Positions 9,779 through 18,421 of a stretch of 64,000 bases of DNA are shown piece after piece. Every line of letters begins with the position of its first letter. Positions within the stretch are counted from its first letter, which is position 1. Source of the DNA: an uncultured Selenomonadales bacterium (GTDB lineage: Bacteria > Bacillota > Negativicutes > Selenomonadales > Selenomonadaceae). A program made the position numbers and the translations under genes. Under the pieces are notes generated by a model. That model was not told the DNA's origin and ran no database searches. It was given only the letters and a program-made list of their open reading frames with translations. The stretch is taken from contig CALFJB010000035.1 of NCBI GenBank assembly GCA_937877565.1, forward strand, positions 124,001-188,000, in the 5' to 3' direction.

Positions 9779-10195
9779 TTAAATCCCCTTCCCAATTTCT
9801 ATTATCAAATTTTCTTTGTCGTCAAAAGAATTTTTCTGCAATAAATTTTCTTCGCCGCCTTTGGTTGCATCTTCCCAATCGGCTCTAATCGTTTCTTCCA
9901 CGCCGTCAGAGTACTTTAATTCAATGTCAACAATGTCATGGTAACGAGTCAGCCTTTGAAAAATTTCATTACCTCCATTGCTGATAAGTTTACCTTTGGC
10001 GGACTTTTCTATTTTTAAAATAATTCTTTCGGCGTAAGTGCCTCTTAACATTACCAAACCTTCTTCATCATTCTGAAAACTGCGCCGAAAATTTTTTATT
10101 CCATCCATACACAGAATAGAAACATATTCCGCCGGAACTTTTACACCTTCAACATTTTCAAATCCAATTTCTATTTCTTTCAACCTCACAAACAT
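9779..10195 (-). CDS. Unknown small protein in the MoxR/vWA-PARG operon
   Basis: A 138-residue soluble protein that I do not recognise. It begins MFVRLKEIEIGFENVEGV and is mostly beta-rich and charged, with no signal peptide or membrane segment. A ribosome site (TAGGAGGAAA) stands before the ATG. Its end abuts the PARG start (1-base gap), so the two are coupled. The operon position suggests a role with the PARG or vWA protein, but no function can be given. Confidence 0.75.
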   Translation of the reverse strand: MFVRLKEIEIGFENVEGVKVPAEYVSILCMDGIKNFRRSFQNDEEGLVMLRGTYAERIILKIEKSAKGKLISNGGNEIFQRLTRYHDIVDIELKYSDGVEETIRADWEDATKGGEENLLQKNSFDDKENLIIEIGKGI

Positions 10196-10228
10196 AAAAA
10201 TTTCCTCCTAAAATATTGCCAATAAAAT

Positions 10229-10498
10229 TTATTCAATCGATTTTAAAAGCTCCGCCTTGATTTCAGTTAAGTAATTCATTATGGAAATTTTTTCTTCGTC
10301 AGAATATCCAGTCTGTTCAATTATTTCTTGACAATTTATTAAAAATACCAGTCGTTTATTTTCCTCCAAATTTGACACTATGACTCTTGATTCTTCCTGC
10401 CCGTGATAATTAAATTTTTTTGATAATAAAATTCCCGTGTTTGAATCATTTAAAATTTCATTGTCAAAATCACAATCTGAAAAATCGTATATCTTCAT
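10229..10498 (-). CDS. Unknown small acidic protein in the MoxR/vWA-PARG operon
   Basis: Predicted 89 residues starting MKIYDFSDCDFD, acidic and soluble. The ATG at 10498 has GAGGAG about 9 bases upstream and is preferred over an in-frame TTG at 10516. The sequence shows no motif that I can assign. It lies 33 bases upstream of the next gene of the operon. Confidence 0.7.
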   Translation of the reverse strand: MKIYDFSDCDFDNEILNDSNTGILLSKKFNYHGQEESRVIVSNLEENKRLVFLINCQEIIEQTGYSDEEKISIMNYLTEIKAELLKSIE

Positions 10499-10524
10499 TT
10501 TTAACCATCTCCTCAAATTTTAAA

Positions 10525-10965
10525 TTACACGCACGCCCACTTATACTCAAAAATTTTTTTGTAGTAGCCGTTATTTCCAATGTCATATTTTTCAATATTG
10601 TTTGTGCGCCTTCTAATAAGTCTGTTGAGATACCTTCTAAATCCTGTGCAGTTATAGGAAAATTTTTTATAACGCCCTCTATCACAATCATAATCTATAG
10701 AAACAAACATTCCCCATGGGCTTGACAGATCACAAATACAATCAACGCAGAGCGAATTTTTACTATATCTAAACTTAGGATTTTTTATCTTTGCTATTGG
10801 ACATACTTTTACATAAGCCATTTTGCATGATTTACCGATTGTGCAGAGTCGCCAGTTTCGGCGATTTTCCCATTGTTTGCTCTTGTGTGAATTGCCTGTA
10901 CTTTTCGGCTTTTCCTGTGGAATTATTATTTCTTTTATCAGTTCATCTAATTCTTCAGTCGTCAT
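10525..10965 (-). CDS. Unknown cysteine-rich small protein
   Basis: A 146-residue protein with about nine cysteines, several in spaced pairs (CTIGKSC, CVDCIC), which could bind a metal or form a small zinc-stabilised domain. It is basic toward the C-terminus (RRYLNRLIRRRTNN). Its ATG follows GGAGTGATGAACA, which also contains the stop of the vWA gene, so it is coupled to that gene. I do not recognise the family. Confidence 0.72.
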   Translation of the reverse strand: MTTEELDELIKEIIIPQEKPKSTGNSHKSKQWENRRNWRLCTIGKSCKMAYVKVCPIAKIKNPKFRYSKNSLCVDCICDLSSPWGMFVSIDYDCDRGRYKKFSYNCTGFRRYLNRLIRRRTNNIEKYDIGNNGYYKKIFEYKWACV

Positions 10966-10971
10966 TGTTCA

Positions 10972-12789
10972 TCACTCCGAAAAATAAAATATTTTACTTC
11001 GAGTTACAAAAGGCAAGTGATGACCTCGTGGGATTAAATAGGCGTGGTCGCGTCTTACCGTTAAATCTCTCTCAATCCAGCCATCCGTTATTATTAAAAT
11101 TGGTGCGTCCTTTGGAAAATCTTTTGCATTTAACAATAAATCTACTGCAGGTTGCAATTTTGTTCCGCCGCGTCCTTGTACTTCAACCCTTCCGGCAATA
11201 TCTTCAGGCGATAAATATCCTGCGTCATAAGCCTTTGCATCGCAGAAAATTACTCTCGCACAGGGTACATCTTTTGACGCTGAATAACTTGCAATCGCAC
11301 CCAGTGCATAACCTATCAATTTTGCATTCATTGAACCTGAAGTATCTATCACTACTCCAAATGTGCGGCTGTAATCTGAAATTTCTGCTGGAACATAACG
11401 CGGTCGAGGTATATCCGGTGTGCTTCCTTGCCTTCGGCTCGGTCTTGCATATGTTCTTTGTTTTTGCAGTGGTAAAAAATAAATGTCAAACCACTTGCCA
11501 AGCTCAACGTCCCAGGGTATTGGCGGCATTGCTAACGCCCTTATTTCTTCTATCAATCCTGCCGGTACAAGTCCGCGCTTATTTTCCATGTGATATTCAA
11601 GACCATTTTGCAACGCACTTTTATAAAAATCGTCCAGTGATGTTTGCGGCTTATTGCTAAATGTTTTTGGCGGCTCACTTATAATATCTCCTTTGCCCCA
11701 GCCGCGTAACGTTTGCAGTTTTGCATATTTTTTTAAATCCCCTATTATCTTGTCATAAATTTCTTCTGCCGACATATTTTTTAATTCTTCATCGTACAAA
11801 ATATCTTGCGGCATTTTTCCCACTTGCATTTCATTCAGCCAACTGTTAATTACAAAATCACATGCTACATTCCAAATATAAGCGTCTCTTCCTTGTCTTC
11901 GCTCATGGTGTTGCAATCCTGCATGCAAAAATTCATGAGCCAATACAAATTTCAATTCCTCAAAATCTAACTTCGCCGCAGGATTTACATATATTTCTGC
12001 CTTAGTTACATCAACTGCCGCAACTTTTATTTCATTGTGCCAACAGTACGTTTGATTTTCTATGATTTTAAAACCTGCCGCCAATCCTCCAAGCAATGGA
12101 TAATGATTTATAAACCATTCGGCGGCTTTTTCTGAATCGCTATTTTTTCCCGCCGCTTTTAAATAATGACCTCCTGCTTCTCCTACCGTTTCTGATACTG
12201 AATGTGCCAACGCCTCTGCAAAAACTTTCTCATATTCATTTGCCCTGCTACTGTATAAATTTTCTTTGCCGACAATTTTCATATCTTCTTGATATTTCGC
12301 CGCCGTTCCAAAATGATAATCGCCGAGATTTTTTCCCTGTTCCATTAAAAAATTGTAAATTTGTACTTCATCATTTTTAGGCGCATTAAAAATTTCCACT
12401 GAATCAAATGGCTGTGTACCAATTTTGACATCTGATAAAAATTTTGCTATGTAAATATCGCAAGCCATATTCCAAATTTTTTTATTGCACGGCGACGGGA
12501 TTTTATTTTTGTCGAAGTGTCCAAACGCCAAATGCAATACACAATGTGCAATAATGTACTCCCATTCACTGGCATTTAATTTAAAATCCTTATTCAGTAA
12601 AATTATCCCATTACTTTGTACAATCGCCGCACTGTCTTTTCCAAGTATGTTACTTTCAACTTTTCTTACTTCTAAATATGCTCGGTTGTACATTTCACTA
12701 AAAATTCTGTTGTGATACATTAAATTGGATATTCCTTTATTCAGCGGCGAATCAGGAATTTTTTTAGCAGGACTAAATTTTTTCGCCAT
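10972..12789 (-). CDS. vWA / metallopeptidase-like protein (DUF2201 type)
   Basis: Predicted 605 residues. Two copies of a zinc-peptidase-like fold are hinted at: YIIAHCVLHLAFGH near residue 70 and a clear VLAHEFLHAGLQHHERR near residue 283. The C-terminal ~150 residues are a von Willebrand A domain with the MIDAS start VIDTSGSMN near residue 480 and IITDGW near the end. This architecture belongs to the vWA-like proteins that pair with MoxR AAA ATPases, which remodel or load partner proteins and recur in stress and conflict systems. The ATG at 12789 has GGAG about 9 bases upstream and lies one base after the MoxR stop. A decayed piece of a homologous gene lies at 15278-15403. Confidence 0.88.
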   Translation of the reverse strand: MAKKFSPAKKIPDSPLNKGISNLMYHNRIFSEMYNRAYLEVRKVESNILGKDSAAIVQSNGIILLNKDFKLNASEWEYIIAHCVLHLAFGHFDKNKIPSPCNKKIWNMACDIYIAKFLSDVKIGTQPFDSVEIFNAPKNDEVQIYNFLMEQGKNLGDYHFGTAAKYQEDMKIVGKENLYSSRANEYEKVFAEALAHSVSETVGEAGGHYLKAAGKNSDSEKAAEWFINHYPLLGGLAAGFKIIENQTYCWHNEIKVAAVDVTKAEIYVNPAAKLDFEELKFVLAHEFLHAGLQHHERRQGRDAYIWNVACDFVINSWLNEMQVGKMPQDILYDEELKNMSAEEIYDKIIGDLKKYAKLQTLRGWGKGDIISEPPKTFSNKPQTSLDDFYKSALQNGLEYHMENKRGLVPAGLIEEIRALAMPPIPWDVELGKWFDIYFLPLQKQRTYARPSRRQGSTPDIPRPRYVPAEISDYSRTFGVVIDTSGSMNAKLIGYALGAIASYSASKDVPCARVIFCDAKAYDAGYLSPEDIAGRVEVQGRGGTKLQPAVDLLLNAKDFPKDAPILIITDGWIERDLTVRRDHAYLIPRGHHLPFVTRSKIFYFSE

Positions 12790-12790
12790 A

Positions 12791-13858
12791 TCAAGCACTC
12801 CTTGCAAGGCGCGGTAAATCTCTCACTATTTCCATCATAAACCAATGCGGCAGTACTTTATCTTCTTCATCTGAAACTACCATTTGCGCCAATTCATAAT
12901 TTATTCTTGATAAATCTTTAATCAAAGTCTTTGCCCTGTGGGTAAAATATTGCATTGCTCTATTTAAGTCTTGTTTCTTTGGCGGCAAATCGTGTAACAA
13001 TCTTGCTCTGAAACTTTGGGCAAGAAAATATAATGTATCGCGTTCTTCAGGTTTTTCGGGCCATTTCTGATCTCCCTTGATTATGTCATTCAATAAATAT
13101 TTGTTGTCCACATTCTTACTGAATGCTATGAATAAACCTGCATGTTTCGCTGAAATTGTTCCATAAACCAAAATTCTTAAAAGCTCCTGCGAAAATTTGT
13201 TATCTTCTTCACCTACGTGATATTGATACAGTGCGTCGCTTAACATATGCCATGAACGCGGCGTTGAATATGGCTCTTCAGTTTTCGGCGGTTCTGTAAA
13301 TAAATGGTCGGGGCGTTGCGTTATATAATCCAATACCCAATGATGTAAATTATTTTCATATGCCCAATTCAGCCACGCTTTGGCATCCGGCACAAGTTGT
13401 ACATGAAACATTCTGTTTATCAATGCTGATGACATTGTTTTTACTATCGCTCCGTCTTGGGTTCTGTTTCCTGCTCCTATTACCACACTGCCTTTTGGCA
13501 AATGATATTCTCCAATTCTACGTTCATGAATTAAGCTGTAAAAGGCTTTCTGTACTTCCTGCGAACAGGCGTTCAATTCATCTAAAAATAATACATATGG
13601 TTCTGTCCGCGCTATCATTTTTGGTGGTAAAAATTCTGATGTATTTCCTCTAATTTGCGGTATTCCTATAATATCTTCAGGTGCTAATTGACTGCCCAAC
13701 AATGACACACACGGCAAGCCAACTTCTTCTGCAAATTTTTCTACTATTGCTGATTTTCCTATTCCCGGTGAACCCCATATAAATACTGGACGGCTCGGCG
13801 ATATGTTTATTAGCAATTCCAACAACTCTTGCTGATTTACGCTGTATGGCAGATTCAT
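12791..13858 (-). CDS. MoxR-family AAA+ ATPase
   Basis: A 355-residue AAA+ ATPase. Walker A is GSPGIGKS at residues 29-36, Walker B is VLFLDELN near residue 95, and a sensor-1-like GAGNRTQDGA follows near 130. The C-terminal lid carries PRSWHMLSD, typical of MoxR and the McrB-like clade. MoxR proteins act as chaperones with vWA proteins, and the downstream gene is exactly such a partner, 1 base away. The ATG follows AAAGGAACG. A diverged, inverted fragment of the same gene type is present at 15278-15362. Confidence 0.9.
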   Translation of the reverse strand: MNLPYSVNQQELLELLINISPSRPVFIWGSPGIGKSAIVEKFAEEVGLPCVSLLGSQLAPEDIIGIPQIRGNTSEFLPPKMIARTEPYVLFLDELNACSQEVQKAFYSLIHERRIGEYHLPKGSVVIGAGNRTQDGAIVKTMSSALINRMFHVQLVPDAKAWLNWAYENNLHHWVLDYITQRPDHLFTEPPKTEEPYSTPRSWHMLSDALYQYHVGEEDNKFSQELLRILVYGTISAKHAGLFIAFSKNVDNKYLLNDIIKGDQKWPEKPEERDTLYFLAQSFRARLLHDLPPKKQDLNRAMQYFTHRAKTLIKDLSRINYELAQMVVSDEEDKVLPHWFMMEIVRDLPRLARSA

Positions 13859-13979
13859 ATTTTTTCGTTCCTTTCAAAACTTTTAATAAAAAAAAATCGT
13901 ACTCTAAATAATTTCCCAAACAATTTTAACAATTCATCTGAAAAAAATCTTTACCTGACAAGTAAATTTTTTTGCCTCT

Positions 13980-14492
13980 TTAAAAATCTGTTAAGTTTAA
14001 AAAATATTTAGCAAAAAGATTTAAGCCCTCTTGCAGTTTTTTATTATAAATTTCTCTTACCTCTGCTGATTCTTGGTACGGCTCATCTTCAAAATTATTT
14101 TCTACCTGTTCAAATGACCACAACATTTTTACTAAAATTGTTCGCCATTCTTTTTCTGCTGCCGATATGTGATTTAAATCCACTTTTACATCTGTTGAAA
14201 CTCCTGACACTTGCGCTTTTAATACTTCCGTTACTTTTTCCCAATATTCATTGTCATATTTCCATTTTCCAAACGCTGTGTATCCCAGACCTTCTTCATT
14301 CGGCGGAGTAATTAAATCTGGTATCATCCACAGCGGATAATTTAAAAATTCTCTCAACGCAGATGTTATGTATACTGCCAATGTTTGTCTTAAATTCCAA
14401 CGTTCTTCATCTGTAAACGTAAATTTTGACGGCTTCGGCTTCCACCTTTCATTTTTCTTTACCAAAAGTTTTTTCCTCTGTCTGTTGTTCAT
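13980..14492 (-). CDS. Unknown protein at the head of the MoxR/vWA operon
   Basis: Predicted 170 residues, starting MNNRQRKKLLVKKNERW. The start was moved to the ATG at 14492, which has AAAGGGGG upstream. A basic N-terminus is followed by a tryptophan-rich helical region (DEERWNLRQTLAVYITSALREF ... YPLWMIPDL) and a C-terminal helix. There is no signal peptide. I do not recognise the family. It precedes moxR by ~120 bases in the same direction and is probably part of the same operon. Confidence 0.7.
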   Translation of the reverse strand: MNNRQRKKLLVKKNERWKPKPSKFTFTDEERWNLRQTLAVYITSALREFLNYPLWMIPDLITPPNEEGLGYTAFGKWKYDNEYWEKVTEVLKAQVSGVSTDVKVDLNHISAAEKEWRTILVKMLWSFEQVENNFEDEPYQESAEVREIYNKKLQEGLNLFAKYFLNLTDF

Positions 14493-14693
14493 AATAAATT
14501 CCCCCTTTAACAACCGATAAATTTTTTGAACAGCACATTCAATTTGCGCTTTGTGACAAGAAATTTGCGCGTATTTTTTATCAATTTTTTCTCACTGGAA
14601 AGATACCTTTTCAAAAGATAACAAATGCTTACATAACTATTTTCTGCAAAGTCTTCCGGATTATATGACTTCATATAAATATTAAAATTTTTT

Positions 14694-14998
14694 TCACTCG
14701 GCAACCTCATAAGGAACATTTTCTTCATGTAACTTCAATATCTTTTGTCCCGCTGACAGATAATATTCTGCTACTCCTTTGCCCAAACTGTGACTGCCGA
14801 AATGTACACACAAATAGTAATTTCAATTATCGTCAACATTAATTTCAAAAAATGGTTGCCTTATCCAAATGTTCCAATATTTGCTAATGCCATTTTCTTA
14901 TTTACAGTAGCCTTTAATCTGTTGACGCTATTACAGTGCAGATTGGTAGTAATCGTTTTGTTTCAATCGCATTCAGCAACATTTCTGCTTTCTTTGTA
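14694..14998 (-). pseudogene. rtcB: rtcB (RNA ligase) remnant
   Basis: On the minus strand the fragments read MALANIGTFG, then an in-frame stop (14861-14863), GNHF, a frameshift, FEINVDDN, another stop (14823-14825), NYYLCVHFGSHSLGKG and VAEYYLSAGQK, ending at a stop at 14694-14696. This matches the core of RtcB: GTLGGGNHFIE, then a DDDGNYYLVIH-like strand, then GSRxLG and VAEYY. Two stops, at least one frameshift and the missing N- and C-terminal halves (an intact protein has ~380-480 residues) show it is dead. RtcB joins RNA 2',3'-cyclic phosphate ends to 5'-OH ends. The remnant sits directly upstream of the MoxR/vWA operon and suggests that an RNA-repair gene was once part of this island. 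Confidence 0.75.
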
Positions 14999-15113
14999 AA
15001 GTGTTTTGTAAGCCAACAAGCACTTATACAATTTATTTCTATAAAATATGATTTTTTTATTATTCCTCTTGCGAATGCCGTCTTTTAATTGCCGTCTCGG
15101 CAAAGGTCTTGTA

Positions 15114-15277
15114 TTAACATTCTTTTTCAAAAATCAATTTGTAATTATCAATTACTGAACGAACAGAAATTTTATTGCCATATTTACCCAAATTCCAATC
15201 ACAACAAAATTTGATAAGATCAATAATATCAGAATCTTTCTGGGATAATTGGAACCATTTTTTTATTCTGCTATAAT
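15114..15277 (-). pseudogene. Unidentified gene remnant
   Basis: One minus-strand frame stays open from the edge of the neighbouring fragment down to a TAA at 15114-15116 and has coding-like composition (DIIDLIKFCCDWNLGKYG ... SVIDNYKLIFEKEC). There is no start codon with a ribosome site and no clear family. It lies among other broken genes, so I read it as a 3' fragment of a lost gene. Confidence 0.3.
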
Positions 15278-15403
15278 AGCTAAATTTGGCGTATGAAAAT
15301 AATTTACATCATTGATTGGATTATATAACGCAACGTCCCGACCATTTATTTACAGAGCCACCAAAAACATTCTGCAATAAGCCTCAAACACCACTGGATG
15401 ATT
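15278..15403 (+). pseudogene. Inverted MoxR/vWA chimeric fragment
   Basis: On the plus strand 15278-15362 matches the MoxR coding sequence (frames give YITQRPDHLFTEPPK, as in the intact gene), with a 4-base deletion. From the EPPK codons onward, 15363-15403 instead matches the vWA gene (TFCNKPQTPLDD against TFSNKPQTSLDD). The switch falls at a short stretch shared by both genes. The fragment points the opposite way to the intact operon and has no start or stop context, so it is the scar of a recombination between diverged copies. Confidence 0.7.
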
Positions 15404-15447
15404 AAAGTCAGCACGACTTACACGGTAAAAGTTGAAATTCAGCAGTT

Positions 15448-15629
15448 GCAAAATTAGCTGAAGAAACAACCGTAACTTTGACTGACATAAACAAAAATAT
15501 AACTGCGAAAATTATACGACGGCAGGCGTCGGCGAATTTTACACCAAGACTGCAAACGGTGTAACGGTAAGTGGCGGCACTGTTACTTTGACTGAAAGCG
15601 CAGTTGATTTAAATTCAAATTCTGAATAA
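15448..15629 (+). pseudogene. Remnant of a repetitive Thr/Val-rich protein
   Basis: Two plus-strand pieces in different frames read AEETTVTLTDINKN and then GEFYTKTANGVTVSGGTVTLTESAVD ending at a TAA (15627-15629). The repeated TVTLT pattern is typical of beta-helical or adhesin-like surface proteins. At least one frameshift separates the pieces and there is no start, so it is at most a fragment. Confidence 0.35.
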
Positions 15630-15766
15630 GCTTTTCTTTAGGCTGCTGAACGGGGTGTCGTTGTACTTTGAAAAAACTTTTTTAAAAACAAAATTATTTT
15701 TGTGATTTTTTAGGTAGCGGCGAATGATATGAAGACAGCCGCCATCAAGTTTAAAACTTATCGTCG

Positions 15767-15919
15767 TCAAAAATTGAAAATCTGCGCGAAGTGAAATTTC
15801 TGAAGTAGAAAAATTTCATCAGCCAATTTTTCGTAACTTGTATCAAGCAAAATTTTTTGTTCGTAATTTGCAAAATTCAAAGTTTCGCCGTTTCCAATAT
15901 GAATTTGCGGAATACATTG
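15767..15919 (-). pseudogene. Coding-like remnant, family unknown
   Basis: A minus-strand frame reads CIPQIHIGNGETLNF ... KILLDTSYEKLADEIF and ends at a TGA at 15767-15769. Upstream the frame is closed by stops and the codons shift. It has no start or ribosome site. I regard it as a 3' gene fragment. The stretch 15630-15766 shows nothing I can identify. Confidence 0.25.
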
Positions 15920-16216
15920 CAAACAAGCGTTTTAAATTTTCTGTTGAGCGTGAGAGAAGGCGTTGTACTTTAAGGTTTATTTTGGTTGTCGGGTAAAAAT
16001 AGCCGCTTTTTTCGTGCGTGCTGAACAACATAAAACAAATTTCTTTTATCAGCACTTTTAGTTTCTCTGTCAAAATTGTTCACAGCGTTTGAAATTTTCC
16101 ACTTTTCTAAGTGTTGTAAGATATTTTTAGATTTTCAAAACTTTTTCAAGAATTTCTGCCAAATTGTGATCTTCAATCGACCGTAATTTTGCATATCTGC
16201 CGAGCTCCATATATAC

Positions 16217-16242
16217 AAAAAAAATTCCGCTGTTATCAGCGG
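16217..16242 (-). terminator. Rho-independent terminator after obgE
   Basis: The hairpin CCGCTG / CAGCGG (16227-16242, TTAT loop) is followed on the minus strand by a run of eight T. It lies about 40 bases beyond the obgE stop. Confidence 0.8.
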
Positions 16243-16280
16243 CGTTGTCAACGGAAAAATTAAAAAAAAATGTAAAATAA

Positions 16281-17567
16281 TTATTCGTGCCATTCAAATT
16301 GCATATTGCCAATATGAACAGTCATACCTTCCTTGATACCGCGCTTTTTGAGTTCGGCGTCAAGGTTTTTCATTTTCCAGATAAATTGAAAACGCCTTAA
16401 GCCTTCAGAATTATCAAAGTTAGTCATTGCAACAATTTTTTCAAGATTTTTATTTTTGACGATAAACTCTGCCGCGTCGTTGCGTTCAATAATAATTTCG
16501 TCGTCTTCCTTTTCGACGTTGAAAATTTTAACTTCGTCTTTTTCTACGACGGGAACAAATTCGGCGGCGTGTTCGTCAAGCCAATTTCCAACATATTTAA
16601 TCAGCGCGTCAACACCTTCATGCGTTACTGCTGAAATTGCAAAAAATTTAATTCCCGTATCCTGCGCGAGTTTTTCAAGTTCGGTTAAATGTTCCTGCGC
16701 TTGAGGTAAATCAATTTTATTTGCAACCAAAATTTGAGTACGCGCCGCAATTTTTTCGCTGTAACGTTTCAATTCGTGATTTATTTTATGAAAATCTTCA
16801 ACGGGATTTCTGCCCTCAATCGCCGCCGCGTCTACCACGTGCAAAATTAATTTCGTGCGCTCAACGTGTCTTAAAAAATCGTGTCCCAATCCTACGCCGT
16901 CCGCCGCGCCTTCAATCAAGCCGGGAATATCCGCCATTACAAAATTTTTTTCGTAGTCAAGACGAACGACGCCCAAAACAGGTACAAGCGTTGTAAAGTG
17001 ATAATCCGCAATTTCGGGACGCGCCTCACTGACTGACGCAATTAAACTAGATTTTCCAACACTTGGATAACCTACCAATCCAACGTCCGCCAAAAGTTTC
17101 AATTCTAAAATCAATTCTCGACTTTCGCCGGGTTCGCCAAATTCTGCAAAAGTTGGACTCCTGCGCGAAGACGATTTAAATTTTGCGTTACCGCGTCCAC
17201 CGCGTCCGCCTTTGGCAACTATTGCGCGTTGTCCAATTTCTATTAAATCAGCCAAAATTTCGCCCGTTACAGCGTCTTTTGCAACCGTACCGACCGGCAC
17301 TTTTATAATACAATCTTCCGCGCCGCGCCCGTACTGCTTTTTAACATCACCATTGCCGCCATTATCTGCAACGTATTTGCGATTGTAGCGAAAATTTAAA
17401 AGCGTATTAATATTTGCGTCAACTTCTAAAACTACGTCGCCGCCTTTGCCGCCGTCGCCGCCGTCGGGTCCGCCTTTTGGTACAAATTTTTCTCGACGAA
17501 ATGAAGATTTACCGTTGCCACCGTCGCCCGCTCTTACAAAAATTTTGCTCTTATCTATGAATTGCAT
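16281..17567 (-). CDS. obgE: Obg GTPase
   Basis: A 428-residue Obg GTPase, of normal length for the three-domain form. The N-terminal Obg fold (~1-158) is glycine-rich (GGDGGKGGDV, GGRGGRGN). The G domain has P-loop GYPSVGKSS, DIPGLIEGA, NKIDL and a SAV motif. The C-terminal OCT domain occupies ~350-428. Obg binds the 50S subunit and guanine nucleotides including ppGpp, and links ribosome assembly to growth state. It is preceded by a methyltransferase gene in the same direction, and a hairpin terminator follows it. Confidence 0.97.
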   Translation of the reverse strand: MQFIDKSKIFVRAGDGGNGKSSFRREKFVPKGGPDGGDGGKGGDVVLEVDANINTLLNFRYNRKYVADNGGNGDVKKQYGRGAEDCIIKVPVGTVAKDAVTGEILADLIEIGQRAIVAKGGRGGRGNAKFKSSSRRSPTFAEFGEPGESRELILELKLLADVGLVGYPSVGKSSLIASVSEARPEIADYHFTTLVPVLGVVRLDYEKNFVMADIPGLIEGAADGVGLGHDFLRHVERTKLILHVVDAAAIEGRNPVEDFHKINHELKRYSEKIAARTQILVANKIDLPQAQEHLTELEKLAQDTGIKFFAISAVTHEGVDALIKYVGNWLDEHAAEFVPVVEKDEVKIFNVEKEDDEIIIERNDAAEFIVKNKNLEKIVAMTNFDNSEGLRRFQFIWKMKNLDAELKKRGIKEGMTVHIGNMQFEWHE

Positions 17568-17600
17568 AAAAATCCTCCGAAAAAATTTTGACGTATTGTA

Positions 17601-18311
17601 TCAAATTTTTTTCGTGGCGTAAATGGCAAAAAGCGGCACTGAATCATAATCAAGATTTTTGTCTTTGTGAACTTCAGAATTAATATCAGAATCAAAAGTT
17701 ACTTGCAAGCCCAAACTTTCCAAAAGTTCAATATCCCAACGCGGGCGATTATGTGTGCTGATTCTTAAAGCATTTTTAATTTCGTTGCACTCAATCAACA
17801 TTTCATCATTAACTTCGCCTTTCGCGCAGGTTTCCTTGTTTGTAAAATTTTTATCGCCGTAATCTGAATCAAAATTCATCAGCACGCCGCCAACTTTTAA
17901 AACCCTGTACCATTCTTTGTAAGCTTGCATTGCGTCGGGAAGTGTCCACGTCAAATTTCGACTTATTACAACGTCAAAACTTTTATCAGCAAAATTCAAT
18001 TCCTGCGCATTCATTCTGATAAATTCTGCGCGGCAATTTAAATCTGAAACATTTTTACGCGCCTCGTTTAACATTTTATTTGACATATCAATAGCCGTTA
18101 CTTCGTGTCCAAGTTTTGAAAATAAAACTGCGAAAACTCCCGCGCCTGTTCCAACGTCCAAAACTTTCAAATTTTTACCGGCGGGCAAATGCTTTTCTAT
18201 GATTTTATTCCACGCCAAAAAATCCGCGCCTGCAATTTCAAGGCGACGAACGCGGCTAAAATCTTCGCTGCGTTTATCCCAATATTTTTCAATTCGTTCA
18301 CTAATCTGCAT
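17601..18311 (-). CDS. Class I SAM-dependent methyltransferase
   Basis: A 236-residue methyltransferase of the Methyltransf_11/25 type. Motif I is VLDVGTGAGVFAVLF at about residues 50-64, the acidic residue binding the SAM ribose is in VTAIDMS, and a post-motif FDVVISRNLTWTL follows. The N-terminal segment ERIEKYWDKRSEDFSRVRR is common in small-molecule methyltransferases of anaerobes. The substrate cannot be told from sequence. It lies 33 bases upstream of obgE and may be co-transcribed. Confidence 0.85.
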   Translation of the reverse strand: MQISERIEKYWDKRSEDFSRVRRLEIAGADFLAWNKIIEKHLPAGKNLKVLDVGTGAGVFAVLFSKLGHEVTAIDMSNKMLNEARKNVSDLNCRAEFIRMNAQELNFADKSFDVVISRNLTWTLPDAMQAYKEWYRVLKVGGVLMNFDSDYGDKNFTNKETCAKGEVNDEMLIECNEIKNALRISTHNRPRWDIELLESLGLQVTFDSDINSEVHKDKNLDYDSVPLFAIYATKKI

Positions 18312-18344
18312 AAAAATCTCCCTTCGGTCGATTTTAGGGACTAA

Positions 18345-18421
18345 GGAGCAAATGCTCCTACTCGTCGCATTTGCAAGGACTAGGTAAATTTTCCCTAATC
18401 CTTAGCCCCTAATCCCTAATT
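18345..18421. repeat. Dispersed palindrome (copy A) plus CCTAA-type repeat
   Basis: GGAGCAAATGCTCC (18345-18358) is followed by TACTCGTCGCATTTGCAAG. A second, slightly different copy is at 28383-28414. From about 18381 the sequence turns into repeated CCTAATCC/CCTAATTT units that reach the stop of the next gene. Confidence 0.65.

Noticed and set aside
10791..11660. 289-residue plus-strand frame
   Set aside because: It is an antisense shadow of the vWA gene, with no ribosome site and a low-complexity Leu-rich sequence.
14507..14728. 73-residue minus-strand frame
   Set aside because: Its start lies inside the broken rtcB remnant and it has no ribosome site or family; it is probably a chance frame in decayed sequence.
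15843..16073. 76-residue minus-strand frame
   Set aside because: Its composition is not coding-like at its start, and a better coding-like frame (15767-15919) overlaps it in another register.
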